From an uncultured Ruegeria sp. (lineage in GTDB: Bacteria > Pseudomonadota > Alphaproteobacteria > Rhodobacterales > Rhodobacteraceae): a stretch of DNA of 64,000 nucleotides. Numbering within the stretch: position 1 is the stretch's first letter; each line of letters begins with the position of its first letter. The notes beneath the pieces were generated by a model. The model ran no database searches, was not told the origin of the DNA, and saw only the letters and a program-made list of their open reading frames with translations. This document shows positions 27,077 through 35,640 of the stretch, piece after piece. Location: the NCBI RefSeq assembly GCF_947504215.1, contig NZ_CANNGO010000001.1, positions 744,001-808,000 on the forward strand. The letters are read 5' to 3'. A program made the position numbers and the translations under genes.

Positions 27077-28099
27077 ATGTCCATTGCAAACGATTTCGAA
27101 CGTCAGATGCTCGCCCTTATCAACGGTGAGCGAGTGTCGCGCGGTCTTAACGCGCTTCAACTAGAGCAAAGACTCAACGATTCGAGCGAAGACCACAGTC
27201 TTTGGATGTTGAGCAGCGGCGTTTTCAGCCACACTGGAAACGGTGGATCGAGCGCAACCCAGCGCATGCGCGATGCCGATTTTGTATTCTCGGGAAGCTG
27301 GGCATCTGGCGAAAACATAGCTTGGCAAAGTGTACGTGGTGCACCCGGTATTTCTGACGATGTCGTAAATCTACACAATTCCTTGATGAACAGCCCCGGG
27401 CATCGCGCCAACATCCTGTCAGCGAATTTTGAGTACATCGGCATTGGAATCGAAGTCGGTAACTTCAATGGCTATCAAGCCGTTATGGTCACGCAGAACT
27501 TCGCTAAGACATCTGCAGGAGTGCTGTTGGACACTGGCCCCAGCGCCACCCCGCCTGTTGTTCCAGAAATGGAGTTCAATTTCATAACTACTACCGCAGC
27601 AGGCGAAGTGGTTACGAAGGGAGAAGACTATACTGGCCCGGTCGCATATCTGAAGAAGCAACTGATATTGACGGATATTGATGAAATTGTGCGAGGCACA
27701 GCCACCAACGATTTCATTAACTCCAAAGGTGGAATTGATGCGATCGACGGCGGCGCTGGTGATGACGTTCTCGACGGCGGAACGGGTTCCAACTTTCTGA
27801 CCGGCGGGAGTGGAGTTGATACATTCTTCACCGATGCACGCGGCGCTGGGCTACAAACCTGGACCACTATCACAGACTTCAACCCCAGCACTGAAGAGGC
27901 AACGATTTGGGGTTGGAAGCCAGGGGTAAGCTCTGGCCATTGGGTGCATTCAGATGGAGCTGCCGGATATAAAGGCGCGACGTTTCATGCAGATGTCGAT
28001 GGTGACGGAGCGATCGATACATCTATTACCTTTTCTGGACTCACACCTGATCAAATCCAGCAACCGCTGATGTTGGACGACGTTTTTTGGTTTGCCTAG
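27077..28099 (+). CDS. Secreted CAP (SCP/PR-1) domain protein with RTX-type calcium repeats
   Basis: A 340-residue protein. Residues about 8-140 form a CAP domain: NGERVSRGLNALQLEQRLNDSSEDHSLWM, FSHTGNGG, SGENIAW, WQS...HNSLMNSPGHRANIL and the YQAVMVTQNFA end; the His/Glu cavity residues are present. After a linker, residues about 235-260 carry nonapeptide RTX repeats (GGAGDDVLDGG, TGSNFLTGG, SGVDTFF). There is no N-terminal signal peptide, as expected for type I secretion through a C-terminal signal. No type I transporter genes are adjacent. The start at 27077 has the preceding AGAAGGG. Function is unknown. Confidence 0.85.
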   Translation: MSIANDFERQMLALINGERVSRGLNALQLEQRLNDSSEDHSLWMLSSGVFSHTGNGGSSATQRMRDADFVFSGSWASGENIAWQSVRGAPGISDDVVNLHNSLMNSPGHRANILSANFEYIGIGIEVGNFNGYQAVMVTQNFAKTSAGVLLDTGPSATPPVVPEMEFNFITTTAAGEVVTKGEDYTGPVAYLKKQLILTDIDEIVRGTATNDFINSKGGIDAIDGGAGDDVLDGGTGSNFLTGGSGVDTFFTDARGAGLQTWTTITDFNPSTEEATIWGWKPGVSSGHWVHSDGAAGYKGATFHADVDGDGAIDTSITFSGLTPDQIQQPLMLDDVFWFA

Positions 28100-28427
28100 G
28101 CTCAGGATTTCGGTAACGGGGCCGTCCCAGTCAAGCTGTTTTGCGCAGAATAATTGATCCGCCAAGGCGGTGTGGCTTTTTTTGTTCGCGTCCGCCCTGC
28201 TTTCTGTCACAGCCTACCGGTGAGATCCTTTGGGTACATGCTTCGGTTCGTGGTCAGCGCGGTGGCTGCCAAAATGATGCTGGTTCGATGTAATTCCGAT
28301 GTGCCCATCTCATTGGTGTGCTTGATCGATGTCAGCGACGGTCCAGACCTCGGCACCATCGGAACCACGGCCCTACGGGACCTCCAAGACCTGCGACTAG
28401 GTAGGTGACGGGTGGGTTAGCAATGGA
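28100..28427. other. Intergenic stretch with possible terminator
   Basis: No gene is supported. Directly after the CAP gene, CCGCCAAGGCGG (28159-28170) followed by a T-run (28177-28183) is a weak terminator candidate. GTAACGGGGCC near 28113 is the inverse of GGCCCCGTTAC at 29251-29261, bracketing the IS110 remnant, but it is short. Confidence 0.35.
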
Positions 28428-29165
28428 TCAAGTCATGCTCGGCGCCGCATCGTGCTGGAATACGGTGCCATCAACCCAAATCCGATGAAGGATGACAGCA
28501 ATACGGCGAGCGAGGGCGACCATCGCTATTTTCCGACCTCGGCGCCGGGCGAGCTGGCGTACCTGTTTCTCAAGGATTGCAAGTTCCTGTCGCAGGGCAG
28601 CTCTGGCTCGCAGCATAGGTTCAGTCGCGGTCTCCAGCGTGAGGTTGTCTTCCGCCAACTCCCGGATACGGGCCTCAAACTTCCCGCGTGAGATAGCACC
28701 AACCTTGAGCCCAAAGTTCCGAAGCAATCCTCTCAACGACATCTCCAATGCAATCATGTTCTGCTGAATGGCTTTTGGAGCGCCAAGTATAGCGCGAGTT
28801 TCCTGAACATAGACGGATTTACAGCGAACAGGGCGAAACCAGCCAAGGTGAAGCAGACGCGCAATCCCTTCGGCATCCCGTCGGTCCGTCTTGATTGGAA
28901 TCGCTTTCAGCGCCCCTTTGACTTGGCGGGTTTCCATAAGCACAGCATCCAGGCCCAACTCGGCCAGCCCTCGATGCAACCATTGCGATATAGGTCCAGC
29001 CTCCAGGCCAACAGCAGCAATACCACCGTCCAAACCGCCTAACCAACGGGCCAATACCTCGGGATCGCTCGCAGCCTCGGCCTCCTTGATGATCTCACCG
29101 TGCTCGCTAATCACACAGATCGCAGTTTTTGCAAGCGATACACCCAGTCCAACAAACAGTCTCAT
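28428..29165 (-). pseudogene. IS110-family transposase with internal deletion
   Basis: The N-terminal DEDD domain is recognisable: FVGLGVSLAKT, VGLEAGPISQWLHRGL, IPIKTDRRDAEGIARLLHLGWFRPV and SLRGLLRNFGLKVG. The first catalytic Asp, normally in GLDVS, is Gly. At about residue 206 of the protein (near 28550) the sequence jumps directly to the family's C-terminal end (RKIAMVALARRIAVILHRIWVDGT), so the Transposase_20 domain of about 120 residues with its serine is missing, in frame. The remnant of 245 residues cannot be active. Confidence 0.85.
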
Positions 29166-29277
29166 CCCGTACTCCTCCATGTGGGTTCAATACGGGAATG
29201 GCTGCAGCGCGGCGCTGATCTGACAAGTGGTAGCGGCGATGCGTGACGCAGGCCCCGTTACGGCATCTCACTGAGTT

Positions 29278-29720
29278 TCACAGCCAGTAGATCACGAGCG
29301 CAGCCAGCGCGATGGCCGACAGGAGGACCTTGGGACAGCGGTCATAGCGGGTTGCCACGCGCCGCCAATCCTTCAACCTGCCGAACATGATCTCGATCCG
29401 ATTGCGCCGCTTGTACCGGCGCTTGTCAATTTGACAGTTTTCTTGCGCTGCTTTCGATCTGGGATACAGGCGCGTATCCCTTGTCTTTCAACGCTTCTCG
29501 GAACCAGTCGGCGTCATAGCCCCGATCTCCAAGGAGCCAATCTACACTTGGCAGGCTGTTCAGTAGCGCCCGAGCACCGATGTAGTCGCTGACAGACCAG
29601 CAGTGACAAACAGGTTCAGCGGACGCCCCTGGCTATCGCAGATGGCATGCAGCTTGGTGTTCATGCCGCCCTTGGTGCGCCCGATCAGACGGCCCCGCCC
29701 GCCTTTTTCACGCCCATGCT
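29278..29720 (-). pseudogene. IS5-family OrfB (DDE domain) with frameshifts
   Basis: After a -1 frameshift at AAAAAG (about 29703) the frame reads GGRGRLIGRTKGGMNTKLHA, later LLGDRGYDADWFREALKDKG. Two further one-base deletions are inferred from the family: one after KDKG (about 29472) and one in the segment before DKRRYKRRNRIEIMFGRLKDW (about 29430). The final part ends VIYWL at 29278. The frameshifts destroy the DDE transposase, so this copy is inactive. Confidence 0.7.
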
Positions 29721-30032
29721 GGTCGCTGCTCGGTGGGCCTTGAAGTAGGTCGCATCGATCATCACGGTCTTGTCTTCGCCATGGTCAGCGGCCAGACCGG
29801 TCATCATCCGTGCGAAGATGCCTTTGTCGCTCCATCGCTTCCAACGGTTGCACAGCGTCTTATGCGGGCCGTATTCTTTCGGCGCGTCGCACCAACGCAA
29901 GCCATTGCGATTGATGAAGATAATTCCACTCAACACCCGTCGATCATCGACACGGGGCTTGCCAAGTGACTCAGGAAAGAAAGGTTCAAGGCGCGCCATC
30001 TGGGCGTCGCTCAACCAGAAAAGGTCAGACAC
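29685..30032 (-). CDS. IS5-family transposase OrfA
   Basis: A 115-residue OrfA beginning with GTG (VSDLFWLSDAQMARLEPFF), then GKPRVDDRRVLSGIIFINRNGLRWCDAPKEYGPHKTLCNRWKRWSDKGIFARM and the first catalytic Asp region VMIDATYFKAHRAATS. It ends GVKKAGGAV; the AAAAAG just before is the usual programmed -1 shift site into OrfB. The OrfB part is broken. Confidence 0.75.
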   Translation of the reverse strand: MSDLFWLSDAQMARLEPFFPESLGKPRVDDRRVLSGIIFINRNGLRWCDAPKEYGPHKTLCNRWKRWSDKGIFARMMTGLAADHGEDKTVMIDATYFKAHRAATSMGVKKAGGAV

Positions 30033-30175
30033 GTTCGCCGCTTGTTTTCGCGGCCGTGAAACACGCAGAACAACGGAAATCAATGGGTCACGAGCCTAAG
30101 ATGCGGAAGCAGTCTTTCCTGCACTAGGTATCGTGAGTTTTCAGAAATTCAGATGCGTCAATTGTTGCCAAGCAT

Positions 30176-30736
30176 TCACTGAATGGCCGAAATATCCAGA
30201 ATTGGTGTTGCTGGCGTGACGTCGAACGCGTGAATCTTGTCTGATAGTTCAACCCGTACCCTGAGTTCTTCCACGTTCTCAAAACGGTTAAAAAACGCAA
30301 ATTCGATCGCGCCGAGCGCGTTCATATCCTGGCACTGAATGGCATAGTCGGCTTGGAATTCAGCATGATACTCATCCGCTGTGGTATCAGCCTCGCCCGC
30401 CTCATCTTCATCCTTCTTTCCGAAGCCTTCGTTTGTCAATATCACGTTGGCCGATGTCGTAATACAACCGGCGTCTTCGGAAATAACAAACAGTTCTAAT
30501 GGCTTAGATAAATCAGAAATGGCGACGGCAACCAATGCGCGGTCATCATCACTGTCGGCGGGTCTTTCGAATCCGATAATATCAAAGCTAGGGACTGCAA
30601 GTGACAGAGTGAACTCGGCGCCCGCAAAAGCCATGTCCAACGATCCGGAACCGTGCTGGTGCCGAAAATCCAGTTGCGTTGCCTGGGCCGCCACAGCCGC
30701 CGGGCAAAGGGACAGTGCAAGAACAGCGCGCTTCAT
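30176..30736 (-). CDS. DUF2796 / ZrgA-like periplasmic metal-uptake protein
   Basis: A 186-residue exported protein: signal peptide MKRAVLALSLCPAAVAAQA, then FRHQHGSGSLDMAFAGAEFTLSL and FDIIGFERPADS, a conserved Cys in AGCITT, an acidic linker (KKDEDEAGEADTTADEYH), and HAEFQADYAIQCQ with LGAIEFAFFNRFENVEELRV. This order matches DUF2796 (ZrgA), linked to zinc uptake. The His-rich run usual in the family is short here and mostly replaced by Asp/Glu. It is divergent from the imelysin gene and 250 bases away. Confidence 0.75.
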   Translation of the reverse strand: MKRAVLALSLCPAAVAAQATQLDFRHQHGSGSLDMAFAGAEFTLSLAVPSFDIIGFERPADSDDDRALVAVAISDLSKPLELFVISEDAGCITTSANVILTNEGFGKKDEDEAGEADTTADEYHAEFQADYAIQCQDMNALGAIEFAFFNRFENVEELRVRVELSDKIHAFDVTPATPILDISAIQ

Positions 30737-30888
30737 TAACCAAATACCACCACAATCAGAATCACGGCGATCAGTCTAACCCGAATCAAGGGGTACGCAA
30801 TGCTCCCCTTACGTCCGGACTTCGCCAGATATGGGTAGTTTAGGCCCTTACTACAGAGATTGCGGCAATCCCGACAATAAAACTCAGG

Positions 30889-30913
30889 TTGACATTACTG
30901 ACTAAATCACTCA
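30889..30913 (+). promoter_or_regulatory. Promoter with an iron-responsive TGA-N9-TCA element
   Basis: TTGACA (30889-30894) is a good -35 hexamer and overlaps TGACTAAATCACTCA (30899-30913), which fits the RirA-type iron box TGA-N9-TCA. It lies 72 bases upstream of the imelysin ATG. The match is seen; iron control is inferred from the genes that follow. Confidence 0.5.
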
Positions 30914-30984
30914 GTTAAATGTCCGTGAAAACTGTGTGCCACCAGCACGCGCTAGAGATGTCTGACAGGAAAGATACAAACCCC

Positions 30985-32256
30985 ATGAACAAGTTATTAG
31001 TTGCCGCCAGCGCTCTGACTCTTTGTGTCGCAACCGCTGCCGTTGCCGGTGATGCGCCTGCAAAGGCAGACGTGTTGAACACTTATGCCAACATTGCCGA
31101 AGCCAAGTATGATGACAGCCTGATTGCTGCTAAATCTCTGCAGGCCGCTGTCAACGCTCTGATCGCCAATCCCTCAGAGGCGACCCTGAACGCAGCGCGC
31201 GCGGCCTGGATTGCGGCACGCGTGCCTTACCAACAGACCGAAGTCTACCGTTTTGGCAACCCAATCGTCGATGACTGGGAAGGTAAAGTGAATGCGTGGC
31301 CGCTGGATGAAGGCCTGATCGATTACGTTGACGCGGCTTATGGCGGCACAACCGATGAAAACGAGTTTGCCGTCCTGAATGTTATTGCCAACCCCAGCTT
31401 CGAGCTGTCTGGTGAAACCATTGACGCAACCGAAATCACTCCGGAACTGTTGGGCGAAACCCTACATGAAGCAGACGGAATCGAAGCCAATGTAGCAACG
31501 GGCTATCACGCCATCGAATTCCTGCTGTGGGGCCAGGACCTGAACGGCCACGGCACTGGTGCTGGCAACCGCCCAGCGACCGATTATACCCAAGGCGACG
31601 ATTGCACCGGCGGCAACTGTGACCGTCGTGCCCAATACCTGAGCGCGGCGACCGACCTGCTGGTCAACGATCTGGAATGGATGACGGCCCAGTGGGCTGA
31701 GGGTGGCGATGCCCGCGCAGCCCTGACCGAGAACGAAGCGGCTGGTGTCAGTGCAATTTTGACCGGGATGGGGTCGCTGTCTTATGGCGAACAGGCCGGT
31801 GAGCGGATGCGTCTTGGCCTGATGCTGAACGATCCAGAAGAAGAGCATGATTGCTTCTCGGACAACACGCATAATAGCCACTACTACGACGGTCTTGGTG
31901 TGCAAAACGTTTATCTAGGCAGCTATACGCGTATCGATGGTACACCCGTCTCCGGCGCGTCGCTGGCGGATCTGGTGATTGCAACCGACCCGGCGCTAGA
32001 CGCCGAAATGAAGGTCAAGCTGTCGAACACGATGCAGGCTCTGGGTCGCCTCAAGTCGACCGCCGAGGCCGGTTTCGCTTATGATCAGATGCTGGAACGC
32101 GGCAACGCCGGTGGCGAAGCACTGATCATGGGTGGCGTCAATGGCCTGGTCGACCAGACCAAGACGATCGAGCGCATCGTAACCGCCCTGGAATTGGATC
32201 AGATCGAATTTGAGGGATCGGATAGCCTGGACAACCCTGACGCTGTCTTTCAGTAA
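30985..32256 (+). CDS. Imelysin family iron-regulated periplasmic protein
   Basis: A 423-residue protein. ATG 30985 (MNKLLVAASALTLCVATAAVAG) gives a clean signal peptide; 22 extra upstream codons do not. The imelysin/IrpA fold is shown by AARVPYQQTEVYRFGNP, and the GxHxxE motif is intact in GYHAIEFLLWGQDL. Another conserved block is HYYDGLGVQNVYLG. Members bind or help take up iron in the periplasm or outer membrane. It heads an iron operon: imelysin, bfd, bfr, di-haem protein, second imelysin, DUF1513. Confidence 0.92.
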   Translation: MNKLLVAASALTLCVATAAVAGDAPAKADVLNTYANIAEAKYDDSLIAAKSLQAAVNALIANPSEATLNAARAAWIAARVPYQQTEVYRFGNPIVDDWEGKVNAWPLDEGLIDYVDAAYGGTTDENEFAVLNVIANPSFELSGETIDATEITPELLGETLHEADGIEANVATGYHAIEFLLWGQDLNGHGTGAGNRPATDYTQGDDCTGGNCDRRAQYLSAATDLLVNDLEWMTAQWAEGGDARAALTENEAAGVSAILTGMGSLSYGEQAGERMRLGLMLNDPEEEHDCFSDNTHNSHYYDGLGVQNVYLGSYTRIDGTPVSGASLADLVIATDPALDAEMKVKLSNTMQALGRLKSTAEAGFAYDQMLERGNAGGEALIMGGVNGLVDQTKTIERIVTALELDQIEFEGSDSLDNPDAVFQ

Positions 32257-32267
32257 CTCATAAAACT

Positions 32268-32301
32268 GTCGGGAAACATGCTTGAAACCGTGTTTCCCGG
32301 C
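32268..32301 (+). terminator. Hairpin between the imelysin gene and bfd
   Basis: GTCGGGAAACA (32268-32278) pairs with TGTTTCCCGGC (32291-32301), an 11-bp stem (one G-U pair) over a 12-base loop, starting 12 bases after the stop codon. There is no T-run, so it may attenuate or stabilise the message rather than terminate it fully. Confidence 0.45.
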
Positions 32302-32349
32302 GCTTGTGTCACGCCTTATTGCTATTGCAAGCAGATCCAAAAACATTAA

Positions 32350-32366
32350 CTTACTATTTAAGTAAG
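32350..32366. promoter_or_regulatory. Inverted repeat upstream of bfd
   Basis: CTTAC-TATTTAA-GTAAG is a perfect 5-bp inverted repeat with an AT-rich centre, 24 bases before the bfd start. It is a candidate operator for an iron or redox regulator. It does not match the Irr or Fur consensus I know, so the protein is not named. Confidence 0.4.
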
Positions 32367-32390
32367 ATACCTGAAATCGGTCGAGTCGCC

Positions 32391-32684
32391 ATGATCGTAT
32401 GCCACTGCACAAATATCTCTGACCATGACATTCGTTCCGCCATTGATTGGATGCGGACGTCAGATGCTCAGACAATTATCACGCCCGGAAAAATCTACCA
32501 CGCCCTTGGAAAATCGGCGGATTGTGGCGGGTGCATGCCCCTTTTCCTAGACACAATGCGGTCAAACGATAATCTTGAAGTACCCATGCAACTTCGTGCG
32601 CTACGCACCGGAGTAACACAGGAGAGTGCAGATGAAGGGCGACCCAAAAGTCATCGACTACCTAAACAAATCACTGCGGCATGA
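32391..32684 (+). CDS. bfd: Bacterioferritin-associated ferredoxin (Bfd-like), extended
   Basis: The [2Fe-2S] ligands are CHC (Cys4, Cys6) and CGGC (Cys45, Cys48), the Bfd pattern. Bfd reduces bacterioferritin haem to release iron. Length is 97 residues where about 65 is usual; the extra C-terminal 30 or so residues ([18 protein letters not shown]) are encoded in a frame that overlaps the first 53 bases of bfr. That tail is probably a by-product of a late stop codon. ATG 32391 begins the MIVCHC motif. Confidence 0.85.
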   Translation: MIVCHCTNISDHDIRSAIDWMRTSDAQTIITPGKIYHALGKSADCGGCMPLFLDTMRSNDNLEVPMQLRALRTGVTQESADEGRPKSHRLPKQITAA

Positions 32685-33117
32685 ATTGACGGCGGTCAGC
32701 CAATATTGGCTGCATTACAGATTGCAAGATGACTGGGGCCTGAGCGGTATGGCCAAGAAAAGCCGCGAAGAAAGCATCGAAGAGATGCAGCACGCGGACA
32801 AGCTGATCGAGCGCATCTTGTTCCTTGAAGGACACCCCAACCTGCAGAAGCTTGATCCTCTGCGGATCGGTCAGACTCCGAAAGAAACACTGGAATGCGA
32901 CCTTGCTGCCGAAATCGATGCACGGGCGCTTTATAAAGAAGCACGCGAACACTGTCAGAGCGTCGGAGACTATGTGTCGATGGCCCTGTTCGAAGAGTTG
33001 ATGTCCGATGAAGAGGGACATATCGACTTTCTCGAAACGCAGCTCGACCTGCATGAAAGGATCGGCGAAGCCAACTATGCGCAACTTAACGCGTCGACAA
33101 TGGACGAAAGCGAGTAA
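32632..33117 (+). CDS. bfr: Bacterioferritin
   Basis: A 161-residue ferritin-like four-helix protein storing iron as a 24-mer. Ferroxidase-centre residues are visible in [31 protein letters not shown] and [14 protein letters not shown]; the haem-ligand Met lies in [12 protein letters not shown] 32632 follows AGGAG by 7 bases. The gene overlaps the end of bfd, so the two are co-translated. Confidence 0.96.
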   Translation: MKGDPKVIDYLNKSLRHELTAVSQYWLHYRLQDDWGLSGMAKKSREESIEEMQHADKLIERILFLEGHPNLQKLDPLRIGQTPKETLECDLAAEIDARALYKEAREHCQSVGDYVSMALFEELMSDEEGHIDFLETQLDLHERIGEANYAQLNASTMDESE

Positions 33118-34624
33118 CCTTATCGCTGTGTCGGTGGCCACCTTGGTGGCCACTCCTTCTCTGTCAGCTGAGCTGCAGGATTCTCATCTCAAGGTTATCC
33201 CCCGGACTGACGCCGAACGCGCCCGCATTTCTGCGGTCACTAGCGTGCCCGATGACTTTCGTCAGCCCCAGAAGTTCGAGGAACTGTCAGCCGGGGCCGC
33301 GACAGTGCGCGCGCGCAACAACGCCGATGCGTTTTCGCAGTCTTCCGGCAACTTGGAATTCGAGCAAGAGCTGGATTTCAAAGTTGGCAACGGATTGTTC
33401 AAGAAAATCTGGGTCTCGTCGCCGTCATCGACGCTTGCGTCGGATGGGTTGGGACCGCTCTATAATGCGCGTTCCTGCCAGAGGTGCCACATAAAGGACG
33501 GGCGCGGGCATACGCCAAACGGGCCGGATGACAACGCCATTTCGATGTTTATGCGGGTGTCCATTCCGGGAAATGTCGATGGCGGTTATGCCGAGATTGA
33601 GGACTATATAGCCACCCTGCCTGATCCGAATTACGGCGGTCAAATGCAGGATTTCGCGCTGGCGGGCTATCCAGCCGAGTACCGGCTGGACATCACGTAT
33701 CAGGAAGTTCCGGTCGAACTGTCCGAAGGTGAAACTGCATCGCTGCGTCGCCCCACCTACAAGGCCGCTGATCTGGGATATGGACCGCTACACCCGCAGG
33801 CAATGCTCAGCCCTCGGGTGGCACCCCAGATGATCGGGCTGGGCCTGCTCGAGGCGATTCCGGTCGAGGATTTGCTGTCCAAAGCCGATCCAGATGATTT
33901 GGATGGGGATGGCATTTCAGGTCGACCCAATATCGTTTGGTCGGTCGAGTTTGGCGAACCGATGATGGGTCGATTTGGGCACAAGGCCGGGATGCCCACC
34001 GTGATGGAGCAATCAGCGGCAGCCTTCGTCGGGGATATCGGCATTTCCAGCCCGCTCTTTCCGGACCCGCACGGGGACTGCACCGAGGCTCAGATCAAGT
34101 GTGTCGCCGCCCCGCATGGGGATCTGGATGTGCGCGTGTTTGAAATCGATCAACAGGGTATGGATCTGGTGGCGTTTTACAGTCGCAATCTGGGCGTTCC
34201 CGGACGTCGAGACGCGGATGATCCGCGGGTGTTGCGCGGCAAAGAAGTGTTCCACACCTCTGGTTGCGTCGCTTGCCATACGCCCGCCCATGTCACCCAC
34301 CGCATGGAAGACCGCGCTGAACACAGCTTTCAGCTGATCTGGCCCTACACCGACCTGCTGTTGCATGACATGGGCGACGGTCTGGCCGATAACCGCCCCG
34401 AAGCCCGCGCCACGGGGCGGGAGTGGCGCACGGCGCCGCTATGGGGCATTGGTATGACCGAACGTGTGTCCGGGCACACCCAGTTCCTGCATGACGGGCG
34501 GGCGCGTAGCCTGCTCGAAGCGATCCTTTGGCATGGGGGCGAGGCACAGTCTGCCCGCGATACTGTTGTGACCATGCCCAAAGCTGATCGTGATGCCCTG
34601 ATCCGTTTTCTGGAGAGCCTTTGA
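33077..34624 (+). CDS. Di-haem oxidoreductase family protein (DUF1111)
   Basis: About 515 residues from ATG 33077 ([31 protein letters not shown], a signal peptide). Two haem c motifs are present: CQRCH (Cys134-His138) and CVACH (Cys397-His401). The family, annotated as di-haem thiol-oxidoreductases, travels with imelysins in iron loci and may oxidise or handle iron in the periplasm. The start overlaps bfr by 41 bases; a later start would lose the signal peptide. TTGA overlap with the next frame shows tight packing. Confidence 0.88.
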   Translation: MRNLTRRQWTKASNLIAVSVATLVATPSLSAELQDSHLKVIPRTDAERARISAVTSVPDDFRQPQKFEELSAGAATVRARNNADAFSQSSGNLEFEQELDFKVGNGLFKKIWVSSPSSTLASDGLGPLYNARSCQRCHIKDGRGHTPNGPDDNAISMFMRVSIPGNVDGGYAEIEDYIATLPDPNYGGQMQDFALAGYPAEYRLDITYQEVPVELSEGETASLRRPTYKAADLGYGPLHPQAMLSPRVAPQMIGLGLLEAIPVEDLLSKADPDDLDGDGISGRPNIVWSVEFGEPMMGRFGHKAGMPTVMEQSAAAFVGDIGISSPLFPDPHGDCTEAQIKCVAAPHGDLDVRVFEIDQQGMDLVAFYSRNLGVPGRRDADDPRVLRGKEVFHTSGCVACHTPAHVTHRMEDRAEHSFQLIWPYTDLLLHDMGDGLADNRPEARATGREWRTAPLWGIGMTERVSGHTQFLHDGRARSLLEAILWHGGEAQSARDTVVTMPKADRDALIRFLESL

Positions 34625-34626
34625 CC

Positions 34627-35637
34627 ATGCGCGCCCTAGCTCTGATCCCCCTTCTTTTGTTGCCTTTTTCTGCCGCAGCCCAGGATCGCACTCCAATCCT
34701 GAAGGATGTGGCCGAAGCCCACATATTACCCCGCTTTTCTACGCTGGCTGAAGCGACAGAGGTGTTGACGACAACTGCCCGAACAGACTGCGACCCGGCC
34801 TCAGCAAACCTGCGGGCCGCATATGGCCGTGCTTTTGATAACTGGATTTCTGTCAGCCACCTGCGGTTCGGCCCCACTGAAACCGAAGATCGGGCTTTTG
34901 CTATCGCATTTTGGCCCGACACGAAAGGCTTCACACCCAAGGCGCTGTCGCAGCTTATTGCTGATGAAGACCCGGCCGTGGCCAATGCCGAAGCCTTTTC
35001 GCACATATCCGTTGCGGGCCGTGGGTTTTTCGCCTTGGAACGTATGATCTACGATCCCGCGTTTGTGGAACAGGGGACTGCTGCGTATCGCTGTGCACTG
35101 ATCCAGGCGATTGCGGCGGATATTGATGCAAATGCCGATGCGATTGACAATGATTGGCAAAGCTATGCTCCGACGCTGACACAGCCCGGCGCGAACAGCC
35201 GTTACCACACACAGGACGAAGCAATGCAAGAGCTGTTCAAATCGCTGTCCACCGGTCTTCAGTTTACTGCAGACACGCGGCTCGGCCGGCCGCTGGGAAC
35301 GTTTGACCGCCCTCGCCCCAAACGGGCCGAAGCGCGCAGATCCGAGCGATCCTTGCGGCATGTTGAACTGTCGCTGATCGCATTGCGAGACCTTGCCGTG
35401 CGCCTGTCCGTTGACCACCCGGAAATCGCTGAAGATCTGGACATGTCCTTTGGGATCGCCATTGGCGACGCCCAGTCCATCGACGATCCGGCTTTGGCCG
35501 GGCTTGCAACACCTCAGGGTCGTTTTAGGGTTGAGGCGCTACAGCAATCGATCAACGATATTCGCATGATCACAGCGTCCGAGCTTGGTCCGACATTGGG
35601 CATCAGTGCTGGATTCAACTCACTGGACGGGGATTGA
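34627..35637 (+). CDS. Second imelysin family protein (motif altered)
   Basis: A 336-residue exported protein with signal peptide MRALALIPLLLLPFSAAAQ and imelysin features (AYGRAFDNWISVSHLRFGPTE, YRCALIQAIAADIDANADA, LADDPALAG-type end). The GxHxxE motif of active imelysins is changed: the equivalent segment reads SVAGRGFFALERMIYD, keeping Gly and Glu but with Phe in place of His. ATG 34627 is better spaced from GGAGAG than the TTG at 34621. Confidence 0.85.
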   Translation: MRALALIPLLLLPFSAAAQDRTPILKDVAEAHILPRFSTLAEATEVLTTTARTDCDPASANLRAAYGRAFDNWISVSHLRFGPTETEDRAFAIAFWPDTKGFTPKALSQLIADEDPAVANAEAFSHISVAGRGFFALERMIYDPAFVEQGTAAYRCALIQAIAADIDANADAIDNDWQSYAPTLTQPGANSRYHTQDEAMQELFKSLSTGLQFTADTRLGRPLGTFDRPRPKRAEARRSERSLRHVELSLIALRDLAVRLSVDHPEIAEDLDMSFGIAIGDAQSIDDPALAGLATPQGRFRVEALQQSINDIRMITASELGPTLGISAGFNSLDGD

Positions 35638-35640
35638 TCC

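Larger units (their letters stand above)
29264..30098 (-). mobile_element. IS5-family (IS427-like) insertion sequence, degraded
   Basis: The span runs from just outside the transposase stop to a terminal sequence near 30098 (reverse strand GGCTCGTGACCCATTGATTTC). The left end (CTCACTGAGTTTCAC) is only loosely similar, so the ends are approximate and no clear target duplication was found. It contains OrfA and a damaged OrfB joined by an A5G slippery run. The direction is minus. Confidence 0.7.

Noticed and set aside
28113..29261. GTAACGGGGCC / GGCCCCGTTAC as IS terminal repeats
   Set aside because: Eleven bases only, flanks differ, and IS110 elements usually lack such repeats; possibly chance.
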